DNA from: Tissierellia bacterium
GTDB lineage: Bacteria; Bacillota_A; Clostridia; Tissierellales; Peptoniphilaceae
Direction of reading: 5' to 3'
Assembly: GCA_012513395.1 (NCBI GenBank)
Contig: JAAZCH010000107.1
Span: forward strand, 1-8,245
Length of the DNA stretch: 8,245 nucleotides
Positions 6,047 to 8,245 of the stretch are shown one piece after another. Position 1 is the stretch's first letter; every line of letters begins with the position of its first letter. Position numbers and translations under genes: made by a program. The notes under the pieces were generated by a model, which was not told the DNA's origin, did no database searches, and saw only the letters and a program-made list of their open reading frames with translations.

Positions 6047-7516
6047 TTAATTACCTCCAAGCATAGAAGTAATCTGTTCTAACACATGATCGATTTCTGC
6101 ATTTAGAGATGCTCGCTTTTCCTGGTATTCAAGTATCAAATCCAATGGTTCAAGAATAACCTCTTCTTCATGAGGGAAGCCACACAGGTCAATGTTGTAG
6201 CTTCTTTCTACAATTTCATCGACGGAGTATTTCTTAGCTTTTGGAAATCCATCCACTTCAATTTCTTCCCTGCTGTCCCACCATTTCAGAGCATCGTTGA
6301 AATGCTCCAGCTTCATCGGTCTTGTCTTGGAGAAGTTCTTATATCCTTCTGGCATATCAACTCGATAGAACCAGGTTTCCTTAGTCTGTTCTGTGTTGTC
6401 AAAGAATAAAATATTAGTCCTGATTGACGTATACGGTGCGAAGACACTATGCGGCATTCTTATTACTGTATGAAGGTTAAAATCACTCATCAGCTTCTTC
6501 TTGATGTTAAACTTCCCATTATCAGTTCCGAATAGAAAACCATCTGGCAGAATAACAGCGGCTCGGCCGTTTTTCTTAAGTCTATACATGATTACATTCA
6601 TAAACAGATCAGCAGTTTCAGAACTTCTCAACTCCGTTGGAAAATTAACCTTTACACTATCCTTTTCACTTCCACCGTAAGGTGGATTCATTAGCACTAT
6701 ATCAAATGGCTCCATCTTCCTAAGTTCTTTGTAATCTTTTTCTAATGCGTTGCCATGAAGAATATTGGGATCATCAATATCATGAATCAACATGTTGGTA
6801 ACACAAAGCATATGAGGCAGGGCTTTCTTCTCAATCCCATAAACAGACTTATTATAAATCTCTCTATTTTCTAATGAATTGCCAACCTGCTTATCAAGTT
6901 CTTTTAGAGCAGATGTCAGAAATCCTCCTGTACCACAAGCGAAGTCTCCGATTTTCTCACCCAGAACAGGTTTGACTACTTTTACCATAAAATCAGTAAC
7001 GGCTCTTGGTGTGTAGAATTCGCCTGCGTTACCAGCACTTTGTAGATCTTTTAAAAATGATTCATAAATAGTACCAAACTCATGGCGCTCTTTGTATTCA
7101 GTGAAATCAATCTCATCAATGATATTGACTACTTGTCTTAATAGAACACCATCTTTCTGATAGTTATTAGCATCTTCAAAAGCATATCTAACTATCACTT
7201 GACTCATCGGTGTATTTTCGTCAATTTCCAGTTTCTTAAAGGTTGGAAACAATTTGTTGTTAATGAAACCAAGGAGGTCATCACCTGTAAGAGCAGCTCC
7301 ATCTTTTCTATCAACTGCCCAATCTCTCCATTTGAATCCTTCTGGAATGATTGACTTATAGTTGTCATTAACTAATTCCCAAGTCTCTTCTTTTGCATCA
7401 TATATTTTCAAAAACAGAATCCAAACAATCTGTTCAATTCTCTGAGCATCACCATTTACGCCGGAGTCGTTTCTCATCACATCTTGAATTCTTTTAACAA
7501 AGTTGCTGATTGCCAT
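6047..7516 (-). CDS. hsdM: Type I DNA methyltransferase subunit HsdM (N6-adenine)
   Basis: This is the modification subunit. It transfers a methyl group from S-adenosylmethionine to the N6 of adenine in the site chosen by HsdS, and it is also needed for restriction by HsdR. The protein has 489 residues, a normal length. The N-terminal helical HsdM domain covers about residues 1-140 (RIEQIVWILFLKIYDAKEE). The hallmark GEFYTPRAV is at 165-173. The SAM-binding motif I, DFACGTGGFL, is at 191-200, and the catalytic motif IV, NPPY, is at 277-280 within FDIVLMNPPY. All key residues are present, so the enzyme looks active. The ATG at 7516 is chosen because it gives the usual family N-terminus; a modest purine-rich GGCGGG lies about 8 nt upstream. 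The C-terminal tail (about 455-489) is probably a helix that packs against HsdS. The stop codon abuts the hsdS start. Confidence 0.96.
   Translation of the reverse strand: MAISNFVKRIQDVMRNDSGVNGDAQRIEQIVWILFLKIYDAKEETWELVNDNYKSIIPEGFKWRDWAVDRKDGAALTGDDLLGFINNKLFPTFKKLEIDENTPMSQVIVRYAFEDANNYQKDGVLLRQVVNIIDEIDFTEYKERHEFGTIYESFLKDLQSAGNAGEFYTPRAVTDFMVKVVKPVLGEKIGDFACGTGGFLTSALKELDKQVGNSLENREIYNKSVYGIEKKALPHMLCVTNMLIHDIDDPNILHGNALEKDYKELRKMEPFDIVLMNPPYGGSEKDSVKVNFPTELRSSETADLFMNVIMYRLKKNGRAAVILPDGFLFGTDNGKFNIKKKLMSDFNLHTVIRMPHSVFAPYTSIRTNILFFDNTEQTKETWFYRVDMPEGYKNFSKTRPMKLEHFNDALKWWDSREEIEVDGFPKAKKYSVDEIVERSYNIDLCGFPHEEEVILEPLDLILEYQEKRASLNAEIDHVLEQITSMLGGN
6053..6058 (-). promoter_or_regulatory. 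Ribosome binding site of hsdS inside the end of hsdM
   Basis: The minus strand reads GGAGGT here, 6 nt before the hsdS ATG. It is formed by the Gly-Gly codons of the HsdM C-terminus (MLGGN-stop). The hsdM TAA is followed at once by the hsdS ATG. This suggests translational coupling of M and S, which are needed in an M2S ratio. Confidence 0.8.
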
Positions 7517-7538
7517 CTAGTATACCCGCCTTCGTTTT

Positions 7539-8245
7539 TTATGCTAAATATATTTCATTTTCTAATTCTTGTACTGCCTTAATATATGCTTCTTTACCAC
7601 CAAAAGCTTTTACAATTTTCATTGGACTACCAATTTGAGCAAATTCCTTTAGTTGAAGCACTTTAGTATCCTCAATCTCCTTGATGCCATCGTTAGCATA
7701 TTTATCAAGAAGTGTCTCAATTACTTGCTGAGCCAGATCAGAGTACTTGTAAAGGTAGTGTCGTTTCTTCACATTCTCCGCTCGTTCTTTTTTTGAAAGC
7801 GGTGCTTTATCATATGCAATGTGACATATAAGGTCAAAATCATCAATCTCTGACTTTCCTAACTCTTCCCTTACTGCTTCAAGAAGCACACCATCATCTT
7901 GCAATTCATCTATAATTGCCTGCTTCTTTTCCGCTTCAGTCCACGTGTGCAAGAAATCGTCAAGTTTAGCAAACTGTTGGAGAATATTCTTCTTGGTGTA
8001 GTCTATGAGACTCTCAGTAATCAATTTCCCATCCTTATCTACATACTGAACTCTTTCAGATAGTACACGAACAAGGACATCATTTACATAGTATTTTTTC
8101 GGCCTGTCATCATCATCAAACGGTGGATTGCTGCTAGGCAAATATTCGTTTTCACCTTCTCCAAAGTTTAGATTGTTTGATCCTTCACCAGGCAAATTAT
8201 CGTCTTCTTCTACAGGTGGTTCAGGATCAACTACTGGATCTCCAC
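7539..8245 (-). CDS. hsdR: Type I restriction enzyme HsdR subunit, C-terminal part (gene runs off the window edge)
   Basis: This is the 3' end of the restriction (motor/nuclease) subunit of a Type I system. Only the last 234 codons are inside the window. The frame stays open to position 8245, so the TTG at 8193-8195 is not the true start. An acidic, proline-rich linker comes first (visible residues about 1-52: DPEPPVEEDD, then FDDDDRP). It is followed by a segment typical of the EcoEI-type HsdR C-terminal domain: YYVNDVLVRVLSERVQY, then LITESLIDYTKKNI, LDDFLHTW, FDLICHIAYDKAPLSKKERAENVKKR, and a terminal FGGKEAYIKAVQELE. In the family this domain mediates assembly with the M2S methyltransferase core. 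The endonuclease and DEAD-box translocase domains would lie upstream, outside the window. The gene ends 22 nt before hsdM, which fits one operon. Identification is from recognised family sequence and from the adjacent hsdM and hsdS. Confidence 0.93.
   Translation of the reverse strand, partial: GDPVVDPEPPVEEDDNLPGEGSNNLNFGEGENEYLPSSNPPFDDDDRPKKYYVNDVLVRVLSERVQYVDKDGKLITESLIDYTKKNILQQFAKLDDFLHTWTEAEKKQAIIDELQDDGVLLEAVREELGKSEIDDFDLICHIAYDKAPLSKKERAENVKKRHYLYKYSDLAQQVIETLLDKYANDGIKEIEDTKVLQLKEFAQIGSPMKIVKAFGGKEAYIKAVQELENEIYLA

Noticed and set aside
7539..8195. A separate 218-residue gene starting at the TTG at 8195
   Set aside because: The frame continues open to the window edge and the sequence is clearly the C-terminus of HsdR, so it is a partial gene.

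Overview
The window is low in G+C over most of its length, has strong GGAGG-type ribosome binding sites, and reads on the minus strand almost throughout. This suggests a Bacillota (clostridial, probably gut-type) chromosome or integrated element. The taxon is inferred from composition and protein flavour only.

Read in the direction of transcription (high to low coordinates), the window opens inside hsdR, of which only the C-terminal 234 codons are present. A complete hsdM and a complete hsdS follow. Together they form a Type I restriction-modification operon with a C-terminal HsdR domain of the EcoEI type. The hsdR-hsdM gap is 22 nt. The hsdM stop codon directly abuts the hsdS start, and the hsdS ribosome binding site lies inside the end of hsdM. 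HsdS is two half-subunits in tandem, repeated at an exact 246-residue period.

A 372-bp gap without a convincing gene (4226-4597) follows hsdS. It holds a candidate minus-strand promoter whose spacer contains two abutting palindromes, and possibly a decayed coding fragment. Two further minus-strand genes come next, 45 nt apart. The first encodes a 461-residue protein with an AbiJ-type N-terminal domain and a C-terminal region like the STM4504/CBY_0614 (HEPN-type) family. The second encodes an 840-residue ABC/SMC-like ATPase with a CxxC zinc-hook centre and a C-terminal R-x3-D...H arrangement reminiscent of the RloC/PrrC anticodon nucleases.

Beyond the last gene, positions 1 to about 137 are G+C-rich and carry four TGCACT repeats spaced 21-23 bp apart. 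This looks like the end of an IS21-family insertion sequence whose body lies outside the window.

Overall this is a defence locus. The HsdRMS enzyme would cut unmodified foreign DNA. The two downstream genes are plausible RNA-targeting, abortive-infection functions that could act as a second layer when restriction is attacked, as PrrC and RloC are known or proposed to do. The pairing of an AbiJ/HEPN-type protein with a zinc-hook ATPase behind a Type I operon is the most interesting part. Whether the two proteins act together is inference.
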